A DNA stretch of 64,000 nt from Pycnopodia helianthoides (Eukaryota > Echinodermata > Asteroidea > Forcipulatida > Asteriidae): assembly GCA_032158295.1 (NCBI GenBank), contig CM063258.1, positions 5,350,583-5,414,582 on the forward strand, in the 5' to 3' direction. The translations under genes and the position numbers were made by a program. This document shows, in pieces, positions 44,001 through 55,888 of the stretch; within the stretch, counting starts at the first letter, position 1; each line of letters opens with the position of its first letter. A model generated the notes under the pieces. The model was not told where the DNA came from, did no database searches, and saw only the letters and a list, made by a program, of their open reading frames with translations.

Positions 44001-47000
44001 TTAGCATCATTATGCGGTACTGCAACTCTGGATTAGGAGCGGTAACATTTTTTCCTTTATTGCCGCCATAATTATGGCGCCAACTTTTAACATAGATCCA
44101 GCTGCAGATCTATCTTTCCCTTTTGATATTATGAAATTGGTCATTTAACGGGGAACTCATAAGAAATGACAGCCACTGAGTTGAGAACCAATGTATTTAC
44201 GCTCCAAGAGAAACAGAAGTATTTATAGAAATATCTCAGAGAGACATAATAGCTATGCTCTCATATACTAAAAGATGGTTATGACTGAGTATAATGCCTA
44301 TTTAAATAACTATAAGTAGGATTTGAAACAAGTGAGGTTTGCGGTGAAGACAATCAGAGCATACTGATCGAAACGTCGAGGGGTCAAACCACCGGTTCTT
44401 CTCAGACCACACCACTACTCACAAGACAGATTTATGTACACGGTGTCACCGCTAACCTCACTTGATTATGACGATATCAGATAATTATTCCAAATCAAAA
44501 TATACATGTAGGCCTACATACCTGATTTTTTTTTAAAGGAATTGAATGTATAATGATTTACATTTCAAGTTCTTTTTTACATTCCTCTCCCTATTCCCAA
44601 AAAGATTACATTCATATAAATAAATAAAAATTGCTGTTGCAAACTGCTCATATGACATGTGGTATAAATGCAAACAATGTTGTTAATGGCATCACATTTC
44701 GACCCTTAGCAGAGTCTATTTCTCTGTCATTAAATTTAGCCTTCGAGAAAGACTCTGCTATCAGGGTCGACATTGAGGCCATTACAAACTAATGTGTGCA
44801 CACAATGAAGATTCAATATATATTATCAGCAGCAATTAGGCCTATGTAGATGTTGCAATTCATAAAAATGAGTCGAGAAAAATAAATGACTTCTATACAG
44901 ACGTCACTAATCTGCTAAATTCGTCAACATTTTGGTTTAGTCTGGCGTCCGTGCCCGCCATTCTATTTTCCACGCCGTAGATTTTCATTCACACCTTCGA
45001 AATTCATGACGAATTATTTCACGAGACGACATCTTTCCTCCATATAATACAGCCAGTGGGCAATAAATAAATAAATAATACCTCATTTTAATGATATTTT
45101 TAAAGGGAAAGTGTACGTCAATGTTGTTTTTTCTTCTTCGAAGACAGTCATCCAAGCCCTCTATATAATTTCAATGACACACCATGCAGCCAACCGTTGG
45201 GGGCGGATCTTCAGATGATTTTCAGAAAGGGGGAGCAAACTTTGAAGGCTAATCTCGAAGTTGAGAATGTTCAGCAATCCTATATGTTTTAAGATAAGTT
45301 GACCAGGGTTCGGTTTCATAAAGCTCTAAGATTCATCTTAAGATGAGTTTTCAGTATCACCATAGTGATTTGCATTGTGACATCACACTTTGCTTAGCGA
45401 TTAAGATTGATCGCAGTTCAGATCAATCTAAAGTCTTTGTGAAATCGGCTCCAGGACCTGTTTTGGATTCCTGTAATTTTGTTAAACATTTTATGCGCTC
45501 TGGTGCAATCCAGGCCAAGATTCACATGATGTTTTTTACTCATTTGAAATAAGGAAATTTAGTTTGTTTGCCGATCAATTCACTATTTTGTTTCAGTGGG
45601 TAGATATAAGGGGGCGCCCTCTGCGCCTATGTATACCCCTAAATCCACCACTGGAGTCAAATTTACAAGTCCCGTTTCTAGCGAAAACAACGCACACAAT
45701 TACTGTTTATGGCTTGTGTGCACATTAGGCCTATACAGTGCACATGTCTTACATGCATGTTGTTTTTAAATAAGCAGAAATAATTAATTATTTTTAGGGT
45801 TATTGTTGTAAGTTCTGTGTTGACTTTGTGGTGTTCAAATCCCGACGGAGCAGCACCCACCCCCCCCCCCCCAACCCCCGCGGGCTGGACGCAGAAAATG
45901 CACGTGAGTGTTATGTTACACGTCGGTGTAGTAGTAAAACAACAATAATATTCACAATCCCCGATGCAATGTTCTAACATCTGTTATACTAAACGGAAAA
46001 CAATTCGCTGGAGGATTGCCATCATGGACTGGACTTCATTATCAGTGAGCTTTCAGATTCACATTGTTATTACATTTCAGATAATGCCTGTCCTTTACTT
46101 TGTCTTCAAGAATTCATTAAACCACGCACTCTCGTTATTTTGCCCTGGTGTGTACAATATAGTATTAGGTATTAAAGGGAGGGTATACTTTTGGTATTTA
46201 CTCCAAAAATGTATGACCATAAAATCTTACTTGGTGAGAAGCACTGCTGCTGTTGATAATGTGTACGATTTTGAGACACAATCCCCTTCAAAGAAATGTG
46301 GTTTAAAAGAGAGGGATTCAAAAACATTTCAATCTGAGAAACGTTTCTGCATGAAACATTTTTCTCAGATTGTGTATTCCAATTGCGGATTATTCTTACT
46401 GCCAGGACATAACCGCTCCAGATTTTCGGCAATAGCTCCACAAAAAAACACTGCTGCACCTTTTGACATGAAATTTTGCCCAGGTTGGTTGTATTGTATA
46501 AATCTACACTTATCAGAATAGGATTTAAAGGCCCTGTACACTATTGGTTAGATCGAAAGACACAAATGTTCACAGATTCACACATAACTTACATGATTTA
46601 AAGTGAGCAATGGTAGAAAGGGTTCCTTAAAATATTTCTGCCTAAAATGCTATCGTTTCTGAGAAATGAGTAAAACAATAGTTTTTATCACGCGTGATAA
46701 AAACGCGATGTTTGAAAAAACAGAAAACACATAAGGTCTGTCTTCACTATTTTCTCGTGACCTCGATGACCAATTGAGCTCAAACTTTCACAGGTTTGTT
46801 TGTTCATGCATATGTTGAATCACAAAAAACATGAACACTGTCTGGGACTATTTTATCAGCTCTACCAATCCTGTATAATACCTTTAAACTATCGAACTGT
46901 TAAAAAAAAAAAAAGGGTATAGTTTGCCTTTAACACACTCTCGCTCTCCATCTTTAAAAGCCACTTGACACTTTTGGTAATTACTCAAAATAATTGTTAG

Positions 47001-50000
47001 CATAAAAACTTACTTGGTAACGAGCAATGGAGAGCTGTTGATAGTATAAAACATTGTGAGAAACGGCTCCCTCTGGAGTAACGTAGTTTTTGAGAAAGAA
47101 GTAATTTCTCAGTAAAATGTTTGAATTGATTTCGAGACCTCACGCGTGAGGTCTCGAAATCAAGCATCTGAAAGCACACAACTTCGTGTGACAATGGCGT
47201 TTTTTCTTCCATTATTATCTCGCAACTTCGACGACCAATTGAGTTCAAATTTTTCACAGGTTTGTTACTTTGTGCATATATGTTGTCTTTGACAATTACC
47301 AAAGGTGTCCAGTGTCTTTAAATCACATGCATTTTAGGGCAAGGCCGCGAAACTCCGTAAAGACTGTGCAAGTCTCGCGCGTATTCAGACTTCTGGGACC
47401 ATTGTGGTCCCAACCATACGTGGTCGGGATTTCGTTTTGTCAATTATTCTAGATTTAACGTAGTTTATGGCCACGAAAGTTATATATGTTGCTGGGAATG
47501 TAGTACTTAGTGACAAACAATGTGAAAGTAAAATCAATTCAACAAAATAACGAAGAAAACCTCTGAGAATAAGACTTGACCTCCGTTTCTGGTTACTTAT
47601 AAAACAAATTGCCCAAACTGACGGCCATGTTGTAATCAAACATAATGTGATGGACATACAAATTCGGGCGTGATTGGCAAATGTGGTTTCTAAAGAATAA
47701 GCATCCTCGTCCCAAGTTTTAACTTTGTTTCAAAGTTAGTTTAAACAAATTGTTTGTATTATGTTTTCATTTATAACTACTTTATTTATATCAACTTGAT
47801 ATGGGTATTTTCATTTTCAATAAGTTTTTATATTAAATGTAATTTTAAAAGAAGATTTGACTTTATAGACAAATTTAGTCTTTGTTTGAGGATATTTTCT
47901 TGTTTTCGATACGTTGCGAGACTTTCACAGTCTAATCTAATGTTTACCTTTATAGTTCTCAAGCCTCTCTTCGAGATCTTCGTACGAACTGTAGTCGCCA
48001 TTTTTGACAAGTTCCTGACAGAGAAAGGAGGAAGAAAAACGATAGTTTTAGATAAACGAACCGGATGTCAAATAAGGAAGCCAGATCGGAAGTGACCTTC
48101 ATAGCTGATGCCCATCATGCTCAGCACTTGATTTGTATCCATTTATACAGAATGAACCTATACTATGGACCATGTATAAACTGCGTTACAAAAAGAGTGA
48201 CTTTGTATACATTCCAGGGTCTTTCTGGCAGGAAAGATACAACACAGGTCATATGGGAATAATTATATTTGTGTCAAAATGTTCACGTTGTGCATTCAAG
48301 AGTTATACAAAATAACAGCTGAACAAGTTTTGAGATGTAACCTCTTTCTTAATCTCAAAAGTTGACAAAAATCAGAAAGTGCGATCTCTATAAAACGTGT
48401 TTTTTTTTAAATGTGTTCTTCCATTGAGTCGTGTACAAATCGGGCCTGCAGGAAGTCCCGGCTCTGTGGCTCCTTTGTAAACATAGTGATGTCACAGGTC
48501 ACATGGTCTATAGAGCTATGGAATAACAAAGGCAGAGTAGTCCATTTACATGTACATATGTATATCCACCCGACGTGCAATTCACTAAAGATAAAAACTT
48601 GTCAACACAAACAAATGAATCTTAAAGGAACATTACAGAATTGGTTTTTGCTAACAAAACAGTTGCTGGCAGTGTAAGCACTTTATGTAATCCACCATAT
48701 ACACTACATAAACTGACAAACCTGTAGAAGTTTGAGATCGATCGGCCATCTGGGTCACGAGAAAATAGTGAAAAACCGATTACACATTTTGCATGAAATC
48801 ATATAGATTCAACAAATGAATAAAACGCTCACTGAGCGATAAACTCCAATCGGAAAATTAGTTTGTTCATTTCTCATCAAATATGGCATTTCAGACAGAA
48901 ATATTTCAAGGGATGTTTTCTACTATCATCATCATTAGACCGTGTAAGTTTTATGTAAATCTGTGATCAAAAGTATATTTTACAAGTTTTTTTTCTTACC
49001 AATTCTGTAATGTTCCTTCAAACTCGATGTCCATTTATAATACTGAATGAATGATATAAAATTACACCATTTTATACAACGAGTTTTGTGGTGGTTCTGA
49101 AAATTAAAAAACAGAGGTCACTTGGCCTCGGGGTCGACCCGTTTCGAGTAGACCTAAACTGCCGGAAATACCTCTGGTGCTGATTTTTCTCAGACCAAGC
49201 TAGTACATTGTGCACCACCGGTTTTGGTGAGGAGTCAACACCCCCCATACTTCCCCTTGACACTGCAGTGCACTTGTTACAACGCTGTTTCTTTTCCTTT
49301 TTGTTGATAGATTAAACGTTAAAGAACGTGAACATTTTAGTTCCGCCTTCAAGATGCTTCCGTTTTGTAAAGATAAAACAAGATTGTAACATCACCAACG
49401 TGTCTTATAAAAGTTGTTTTCTCATCAAGCAATTTTGTAAAACAAAACAAAACTTCTAATGCATATCAAAATTACAACTTCCAGTGGTTATTAAGTGAGT
49501 TGTGATTTTATTGTCTCCAGTCGTTGGATCCATCGTTGTCCCCGGCTTATAAACATTTGTAACAGACTGTGGCCTTTTCGAAAATTGGCTCCGGCTCCAG
49601 CAGTTGAGGTTGTGTGCTGCTTTCTGTACGGAGCTTACAATAGGCAGACGTAGCCTAAGCCCGGAGCCTAAGCCCGGAGCCCAAGCCCAAGCCGTGTTTT
49701 CGATAGGGCCTTTGATGCACAGGCAACGTTAAAGGCCCTGTACACTATTGGTTAGATCGAAAAACACAATGTTCACAGATTCACACATAACTTTTCAATC
49801 TGAGAAACGTTTCTGCATGAAACATTTTTCTCAGATTGTGTATTCCAATTGCGGATTATTCTTACTGCCAGGACATAACCGCTCCAGATTTTCGGCAATA
49901 GCTCCACAAAAAAACACTGCTGCACCTTTTGACATGAAATTTTGCCCAGGTTGGTTGTATTGTATAAATCTACACTTATAAGAATAGGATTTAAAGGCCT

Positions 50001-53000
50001 GTACACTATTGGTTAGATCGAAAGACACAAATGTTCACAGATTCACACATAACTTACATGATTTAAAGTGAGCAATGGTAGAAAGGGTTCCTTAAACTAT
50101 TTCTGCCTAAAATGCTATCGTTTCTGAGAAACGAGTAAAACAATAGTAATTATCGCGCGCGATAATTTGAAAAAACAGAAAACACATAAGATCTCTTTTC
50201 ACTATATTTTTCTCGTGACCTCGATGACTAATTGAGCTGAAACTTTCACAGGTTTGTTTGTTCATGCATATGTTTAATCACACAAAATGTGGACACTGAT
50301 TTTGAGCTGTTAGCAAAAGTGTACAATACCTTTAAGAACATACCTCGTTTATTAAGTTCAATGCACCGTCTTGGTCCTTCTTCAACATCCCCACTTTTTC
50401 CCGCCTAAAATAGAAAACAAGGTAAAAAGAGATGTATACGAATATAATAGTAAGCAATGAGGAATGGATATACGGTAAAGGTCATTGCGTGACGTAATGA
50501 TGCGGCGAAGAATCAGAAAATCCACTAGGTTATATTTCCATGGCAACGTGACGTCACACACACTTCAGGCAACACGTGCGTGAAGTAGACGGTTCGAGTA
50601 TTCCCATGGTTTATGTAGGTTGGTAGCGAAAACGAGATTCAAGAACGACCCTAGAGTTGTTAACATAACAATCAGCCAAACTTGAATGATAATATTTTAT
50701 TTTTTTGTTTACACAAAGATTTCTATTTGGATTTCTGGAGTGGGGGGGGGGGGGGGGCTTGCATGACTATGTTTAACCGTGGCATTTCATGTAACAACAC
50801 CACTGTTCACTTATGCCTACTTATTAGCTGTAATTCTTTATAAATTATTTGAGGCTAAAAACTACACCGACCGATCGAAACTAGGGACAAAGGTTCACAG
50901 TTTATCCCAAGTTTCAATTGGTAAGAATAAAATTAATCTAAGTTTAAGGTTCAAAGAGAGTTTATAGCAGCTCATGTACTGTAGGCCTAAAGTGTTTTTG
51001 CTCTACTGATTTCGGTAGAAAAGCAGCGCCATGCAATTTGACCCAGAGGTCATGCATTGACGTTCAAAATAACGGAACTGTTGGCAACAACCAGACGGTG
51101 CATACTATCAACTTGCTGCCTGAATCATCAGAAATATTTGGTCCATGGCATTGGATCCGAGAAGTTGCAATGATTTTTGTCACCATTCCTGGAAAGAGTA
51201 CTTATTAACTTTCCTAAAATATTTTTCACATGGGCTGACGAAAATGCGTTTACTCTACCCGCGGGCCGTGTGAGCCCACTCCAAGTCCCCCAAGGTATAG
51301 TGGTAAAAAAAAAAAAATTCACAAACACCATCAAAATGTCTTAATTTTTCAAAAGAAATAGGTTTAAAGGAACATTACAGAATTGGTAAGAAAACTTGTA
51401 AAATATACTTTTGATCACAGATTTACAGTGAGCGTTTTATTCATTTGTTGAATCTATATGATTTCATGCAAATGTGTAATCGGTTTTTCACTATTTTCTC
51501 GTAACCCAGATGTCCGATCGATCTCAAACTTCTACAGGTTTGTTAGTTTATGTATATGGTGGATTACATAAAGTGCTTACACTGCCAGCAACTGTTTTGT
51601 TAGCGAACCAATTATGTAATGTTCCTTTAATGACATGAACAAAGTTATGACCGAATGTACTTTTTTTTGCCAAGTTTTCAGAAGAAGCACCTGAAAAATA
51701 AACGCCTTGGGCAAACAGTAAAATAAACAAGATTTCAAATGAGTTTTCAAGTGCTGCCGTAAACTATGCATCATTACAGAGTTTTAAAAGGTTGTATTTT
51801 TACTTCCTCCTTTCTGTTGAAAGAGACGTTTTTCAAATCACATACAATAGACTTTGCAAACCATATCCGGAGGGGGGTATTGTGAAACCATTGGACGTGA
51901 ATCTGGGGGACTATTCAATCCATAGAACTCGTCAAAACAACTACAGCGGTATGGGCCTATACTTTTTTAATCTGGTTCAAGGATAAACTCAACAGTTAGG
52001 GGAATCCCCCATGAAAGACCTAGCGATAATTCGAACGTCCTCACACACATGGCATTATAATATATTGAAATCTAGCATTACAAAGAGGAAGTTTTCCCCG
52101 TTTCAGTCGTGTGGATATGTGATGCCAAATGGAGAATTGGATTATTTTATTATCATATATTTCTGGTAATGAAACCAAAGATGCCTCGTGAGGAATGCTC
52201 ACTGCAGCTCGCAAGCCTGAGGAAACTTGTTAAAGGAACATTACAAAGCTGGTTTTTGCTAACAAAACAGTTGCTGGAAGTGTAAGCACTTTATTGAACC
52301 CACCATATACATACACTGACAAACCTGTAGAAGTTTGAGATCGATCGGCCATCTGGGTCACGAGAAAATAGTGAAAAACCGATTACACATTTTGCATGAA
52401 ATCATATAGATTCAACAAATGAATAAAACGCTCACTGAGCGATAAACTCCAATCGGAAAATTAGTTTATTCATTTCTCATCAAATATGGCAGGCATTTCA
52501 GACAGAAATATTTCAAGGGATGTTTTCTACTATCATCATCATTAGACCGTGTAAGTTTTATGTAAATCTGTGATCAAAAGTATATTTTACAATTACCAAT
52601 TCTGTAATGTTCCTTTAACAAGGGTGCTTGCTATAATGTGAATCAGAAACACCGGGGTTAACCCCTGTCTCTTCCACATGAATGGGTTATTTGATGTGCA
52701 CTGTATACGGGAACGGCGGCTTAATGTCCCAGCCGAAGGAAAAAGCAATTATGGAAACTGTCATCGCTCAAGGACACAGGTGCCACGACCGGGACTCGAA
52801 CCCACACTCTGCCGATCAGAAACACAGTTCGGCCACGACACGCATCAGCACCATATTCGCGATGTAGTCTCCACTACAAATCGTCCACGGCCATAAAAAA
52901 AGACAGGAGGGCCCGAGGGAGCGTGACAATTATTCAGAAACAATACATTTGAGCAGTATGGTTTCAATTTACGATGTACCCTCCGAATATACCCTTTAAT

Positions 53001-54349
53001 GAATATTTTTTCTAAAAACACGAGCCGATGTTTCAAGCAAGCTTTAAGAAAACAAGAAGAGTTAAATTGAGCGTTCAAAGAACAGAAAACGTGTGCGGAT
53101 TTCCTTTAGAAATGTTGAAACAACAAACATGGCCTGTTTCCTTTCCGTGTACATGATCAGTATATGGACCTAAATATACAATGTGCATCTCAAGTAAACA
53201 GTTCACAGTGAGGCGATAGTTGGCTGGTTCCATTATAGTCCCCCAGCATAAAAACATATATCATATAAACTTTATCATAACGGGGCCAGACTATTTCCCT
53301 GGTAACCTCAGTTTGGTGGATTGACAAAATAAGTACGCCATGTTGCATAATACTCAAGTGGTGTTTGAAGCTTTGCATGGTGTGGAGGTAAGGGGTAACT
53401 ATAAATAAATAAATAGTAAACTTGCGGGTACAACCATGTAATAGAACTCTTTTGTGGGAGAGCTCGAAACGTCGAGACCAAACCGGCTCTTTTCAAAGCC
53501 AACACTCCCGCAAAAGAGTTATGGTTGTACCCGCAAGTTTACTATTTATTTATTTATAGTTACCTCTTGCATAATACTTGTATACCAAATAATACTTCCC
53601 ATGCAAGCAGCTATAGGGTTTGGATGCTTTCAACAGTGTTTCGTTTTTTAGGAACCAGACTGTTATCATCCCAACCTCACTTTGAGTTTAGATTTAAACG
53701 GGAGGAGAAAGCATTATAGAGAACGATGACATTTGTACGGTTTTCCATCCTACTTTTTATAGTCAGAAACGGCCGATTTCAGCGATCGACCGATAAGTTT
53801 TGTTGTGGAGGATAAATCCCACCCAGATCCGCGTGAAGTTACGGACAAAAGGGTTGAGTGACAATATTGATTTCCGACCCACGGATCTCTTCGAGTTGTA
53901 GTTGGGGACCGTCGTCTTGGAGAAGGGGGGGGGGTTTATGATGATAGTCACAATTAATGAACCTGTACTAAAATAAACGCAAGCCACACAAACATGACAG
54001 GAACACATGCATAGTGCATGGCTGATGGAAAAGACAATAAAAGAGAGAAGAAGATGTATACATGCTGCCAGACGCTCTATCTAGTCTAAGACCAAAGTGC
54101 CACTCCGGCCACGTTATGGAAGCAGCTCGACAACCGTTGACAGGGCAATTAAGACTCAAGAGTAATCGAGGACAAGTACTGGTGAAGTGATCTTCACATT
54201 TGAAATGAATGACTATTCAACCCATATGCATACATGCCGAACTAGTGAATCTACTGAGCAAAATCATCACTGATCACAAAATGGGCAGTATGATGATGGG
54301 ATGCTTTTTACCTTGTTTATCGGCATGATCCACTTTGGTGCTCGGCATC
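41018..54349 (-). CDS. AIF1: Allograft inflammatory factor 1 (AIF1/Iba1), 6 exons
   Basis: Exons: 54313-54349 (MPSTKVDHADKQ), 50344-50404, 47948-48014 (ELVKNGDYSSYEDLEERLEN), 43253-43294 (KFMEFDQDDSGDL), 41798-41960 (MMEKLGQPKNLLEVKKMIAE, YNEFIEMMLGKKNSVLK), 41018-41102 (ILMFEEKKKEKEK to SLSDLP-stop). This is the classic AIF1 layout: a short N-terminus, EF-hand loop 1 (DQDDSGDLDVKD) split across exons 4 and 5, loop 2 (DTNNSGTINYNE), the MMLGK motif and a basic/Pro tail. Both loops keep acidic or amide ligands at positions 1, 3, 5 and 9 and an acidic residue at 12, so Ca2+ binding is plausible. Known AIF1 proteins bind Ca2+ and F-actin in immune cells; here that is inference. The product is 151 residues if exon 2 is one base longer than shown (about 147 in human). 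All other phases fit. Confidence 0.93.
41581..41771. repeat. 91-bp tandem duplication beside AIF1 exon 5
   Basis: CCATCTTGAATTTTTCAAAC to AACCAGTTTGAAATTATCCG, then the same again with four or five differences, then the start of a third (CCATCTTGCATTT). It ends about 27 bp from the exon 5 donor. Confidence 0.85.
42055..42790. mobile_element. GGGTCAG-rich element interrupted by a GC-rich MITE
   Basis: Outer repeat: GGTCAG, CCCGGGTTCCAGGTCCCG, TGACCCAGTGAAGGGTCAG, and after the insertion GAATGGGTCAGGTCCAGTGG. It is split at CCCAGAA|...|TAGAATGGG. In AIF1 intron 4. Confidence 0.6.
42242..42738. mobile_element. Nested MITE with CAGCGGCGGC ends and poly-G tracts
   Basis: ACAGCGGCGGCACCA at the left, TAGCGCCGCCGCTGCC at the right. 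G runs of 7-9 next to GGCAAAC/GGGCAAGA near the left, and GGGGGGGGCAAACTGG with a C run of 15 or more near the right. Confidence 0.7.
44310..44462. mobile_element. GATCGAAACGTC hairpin element, copy 3
   Basis: AAGTGAGGTTTGCGGTGAA to CACCGCTAACCTCACTT, centre AGCATACTGATCGAAACGTC. In AIF1 intron 3. Confidence 0.7.
44697..44776. repeat. Inverted repeat CGACCCTTAGCAGAGTC
   Basis: TTTCGACCCTTAGCAGAGTC and GACTCTGCTATCAGGGTCGA form a stem around an 80-bp hairpin. Confidence 0.65.
46172..46528 (+). mobile_element. TTAA MITE family C, copy 1
   Basis: Starts TTAAAGGGAGGGTATACTTT and ends ATCAGAATAGGATTTAA. Contains a hairpin AATCTGAGAAACGTTTC/GAAACATTTTTCTCAGATT. Its spurious 185-codon frame is not a gene. 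Confidence 0.75.
46525..46887 (+). mobile_element. TTAA MITE family B, copy 3
   Basis: Full-length B element whose left TTAA is also the right end of the preceding family C element. Central TTTTTATCACGCGTGATAAA hairpin. Confidence 0.85.
46954..47321 (+). mobile_element. TTAA MITE family D
   Basis: TTAAAAGCCACTTGACACTTTTGG against the reverse complement of CCAAAGGTGTCCAGTGTCTTTAA. At 47,135-47,162 a perfect palindrome (CGAGACCTCACGCGTGAGGTCTCG core) marks the centre. Confidence 0.8.
48622..49021 (+). mobile_element. TTAA MITE family A, copy 5
   Basis: Full-length in AIF1 intron 2. The right TTAA has become TCAA. Confidence 0.88.
49080..49262. mobile_element. CACCACCGGTTTTG hairpin element, related to the GATCGAAACGTC group
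   Basis: GTGGTGGTTCTGAAAATTA and TTTTTCTCAGACCAAG with CACCACCGGTT recall the group, but GATCGAAACGTC is replaced by TCGACCCGTTTCGAG. Weakest member. In AIF1 intron 2. Confidence 0.45.
49729..49990 (+). mobile_element. Chimeric B-C fragment
   Basis: The first about 65 bp are the left end of family B (TTAAAGGCCCTGTACACTATT to ACACATAACTT). From about 49,795 the sequence is the right part of family C, near identical to 46,328-46,524. A full B element follows. Confidence 0.8.
49991..50335 (+). mobile_element. TTAA MITE family B, copy 4
   Basis: Full-length B element joined to a family C 3' part exactly as at 46525. It ends 9 bp from the donor end of AIF1 exon 2. Confidence 0.85.
50344..50404 (-). 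CDS. AIF1: AIF1 exon 2 with one-base frame conflict at a poly-A run
   Basis: Exon 1 ends in phase 1 and exon 3 starts in phase 0, so this exon should be 62 nt; it is 61. The AIF1 frame (VGMLKKDQDGALNLINE) is read correctly only after the AAAAA run at 50391-50395. A sixth A would give QGGKKVGMLKK, lining up without gaps with the conserved QGGK..G.LK start of AIF1. Acceptor TTTTAG and donor GAG|GTATGT are both clear. Confidence 0.8.
51364..51630 (-). mobile_element. TTAA MITE family A, copy 6 (inverted, internally deleted)
   Basis: Reverse orientation, TTAA at both ends, about 125 bp lost between GATCACAGATTTA and CAGTGAGCGTTTTATTC. In AIF1 intron 1. Confidence 0.88.
52230..52618 (+). mobile_element. 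TTAA MITE family A, copy 7
   Basis: Full-length with TTAA at both ends, in AIF1 intron 1, about 600 bp from the inverted copy 6. Confidence 0.88.
52635..52870 (-). repeat. tRNA-derived SINE, copy 3
   Basis: Minus strand: GTGGCCGAACTGTGTTTCTG, TCGGCAGAGTGTGGGTTCGA, GTCCCGGTCGTGGCACCTGT, then CTTGAGCGATGACAG. Same SINE as at 3985. Confidence 0.6.
53395..53574. mobile_element. GAAACGTC hairpin with flanking repeat TTGCATAATACT
   Basis: Perfect 24-bp ends around GGTAACTATAAATAAATAAA, arms including AACTTGCGGGTACAACCATG, centre GAGCTCGAAACGTCGAGACC. TTGCATAATACT occurs before (about 53,342) and just after (about 53,577), as for a duplicated target. Confidence 0.75.
54313..54349 (-). CDS. AIF1: AIF1 first coding exon
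   Basis: ATG (54349) to donor CAAG|GTAAAA encodes MPSTKVDHADKQ plus the first base of a Gly codon. The wording and phase suit the MxxxxxxxxKQGG start of invertebrate AIF1. It is 3.9 kb from exon 2, so the link rests on content and phase rather than proximity. Confidence 0.7.
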
Positions 54350-55743
54350 TTGGAAGTGAACTTGTTTCCACAAACAATAGGATATTCTCAAATGACCCGT
54401 TAGGGAGGCGTTGGGGTCGATCGTCCAGATGGATGGGAGGGGTCGATCCTTGACCCTGGTCAAACCACAGTAGTATAATAGATGCTGGGAACACCTTGCA
54501 CTGACCTAACAGGTTTAAAATCCGGCAGAAATGTCTTTCAGCCTGTCTCTAGAAACAGTATCCTCAGCGGAGAAAACTTGACGGTCTAGTGTGTATATGG
54601 TTTCGCTAATGAACAGTGCTACTTATTGTCAACCCGAATTATTCCCCTAAAAACACTTCCTCGATTTCTGCAATGGATTATGCACATCGTGCATGCAGTC
54701 ACAGAGATTTCCTTGTTTGGATGCGACCACTTTATAGAAGGGAGTTAATTTTTAACGTCGCTGGATTTGCGCCCAACAATAGTATGTTCTTCAATTTAAA
54801 ATGACAATCAAAGCAAATCAGACACAGATTATCATTTGTTAATTAATATCATATTAAGTGTTTGGGAGTTCATTTAGTACCACCCCTATTTTCGAATGAT
54901 TTGTCCCTTTCGTCACTGCGCACGTTGGTGCATGAGATTATAATTGGAATGGTTGAGTCATCGCGCTCAACTATTTCCGCGGGTGCACTAGACGAAAACC
55001 AGTCGTTCAAAATGTCATAATAGTGAATGCCGTTTTGAATAATGAGGGCTCACACACCATGCTTGAAAGAAAAACCTATCATGTTATACTTCCATGGAGG
55101 ATGCTTTATACCAAGAAGAAAGGAAACCTTCGTGATTTTATGAAAACACGAAATAATTATGTAACGCGAATTTCACTAAGACACTAGTCAGGATGCAATG
55201 AATAAATACACGAAATTCGTGTGATAAAGTATCACTGAAAACATATTATCTCAAACTTGGACAGCAAAGCTCAATCTGCACCTAGCTATAATCCAACAAA
55301 CCAAGCAAAGTACTCATTGGACCTTATGAAGATGGAATTGGAAATGTGATCATTTATATTTTTTATTGAAATCTGCGTTCTCATTGTGTCTGATCTTTTG
55401 TTCTTCTTTTAATGCAATTAGTTCGCCCCAAACAAGGCTAAAAGCCACTCTTGGTATAGGGCTAGCTACAAGAAGAAACAATTATGATGAAAATAACTCA
55501 GGAGAGCTGAAGGTAGGAATGGATATTCGTCTTAAAACAATCTAGATTGTATTGTGGAGGGGAGACATGCACCAGGTAAGGAGTTCCAAAGAGATGCAGT
55601 GCGTGGAATAAAGCTGTTGGAATGATTCTTTGTTCGACACCTCGTCAAAGCGAGAGTGTACGGGTGGAACAAGCAAAAAGGTTGGTTTCACGTTCAAACA
55701 CATGGCCTGTAAACTGTGTATTAACACTGATGCTCATTTAATA

Positions 55744-55888
55744 AGGGAATAAAAGGGTAGTGACGCGGTCTTAACCGGCCGTTTAAAACCTTGCAGGGCC
55801 GTGGCCGTGCGATAAAGGATATCACACGGCCACGACCCTGTCGGTTTTAAACGGCCGGTTTAGACCAAGTCACTACCCTTTTATTCCC
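55744..55888. mobile_element. Foldback element GGGAATAAAAGGGTAGTGAC
   Basis: Arms of about 60 bp: GGGAATAAAAGGGTAGTGAC and AACCGGCCGTTTAAAACC, mirrored by GGTTTTAAACGGCCGG and GTCACTACCCTTTTATTCCC, with a second inner arm GGGCCGTGGCCGTG. No coding content. Confidence 0.8.

Noticed and set aside
45964..46521. 185-codon plus-strand open frame, among the longest in the window
   Set aside because: It lies largely within TTAA family C sequence, parts of which recur at 49.8 kb; the translation is repeat-derived and has no domain signature.
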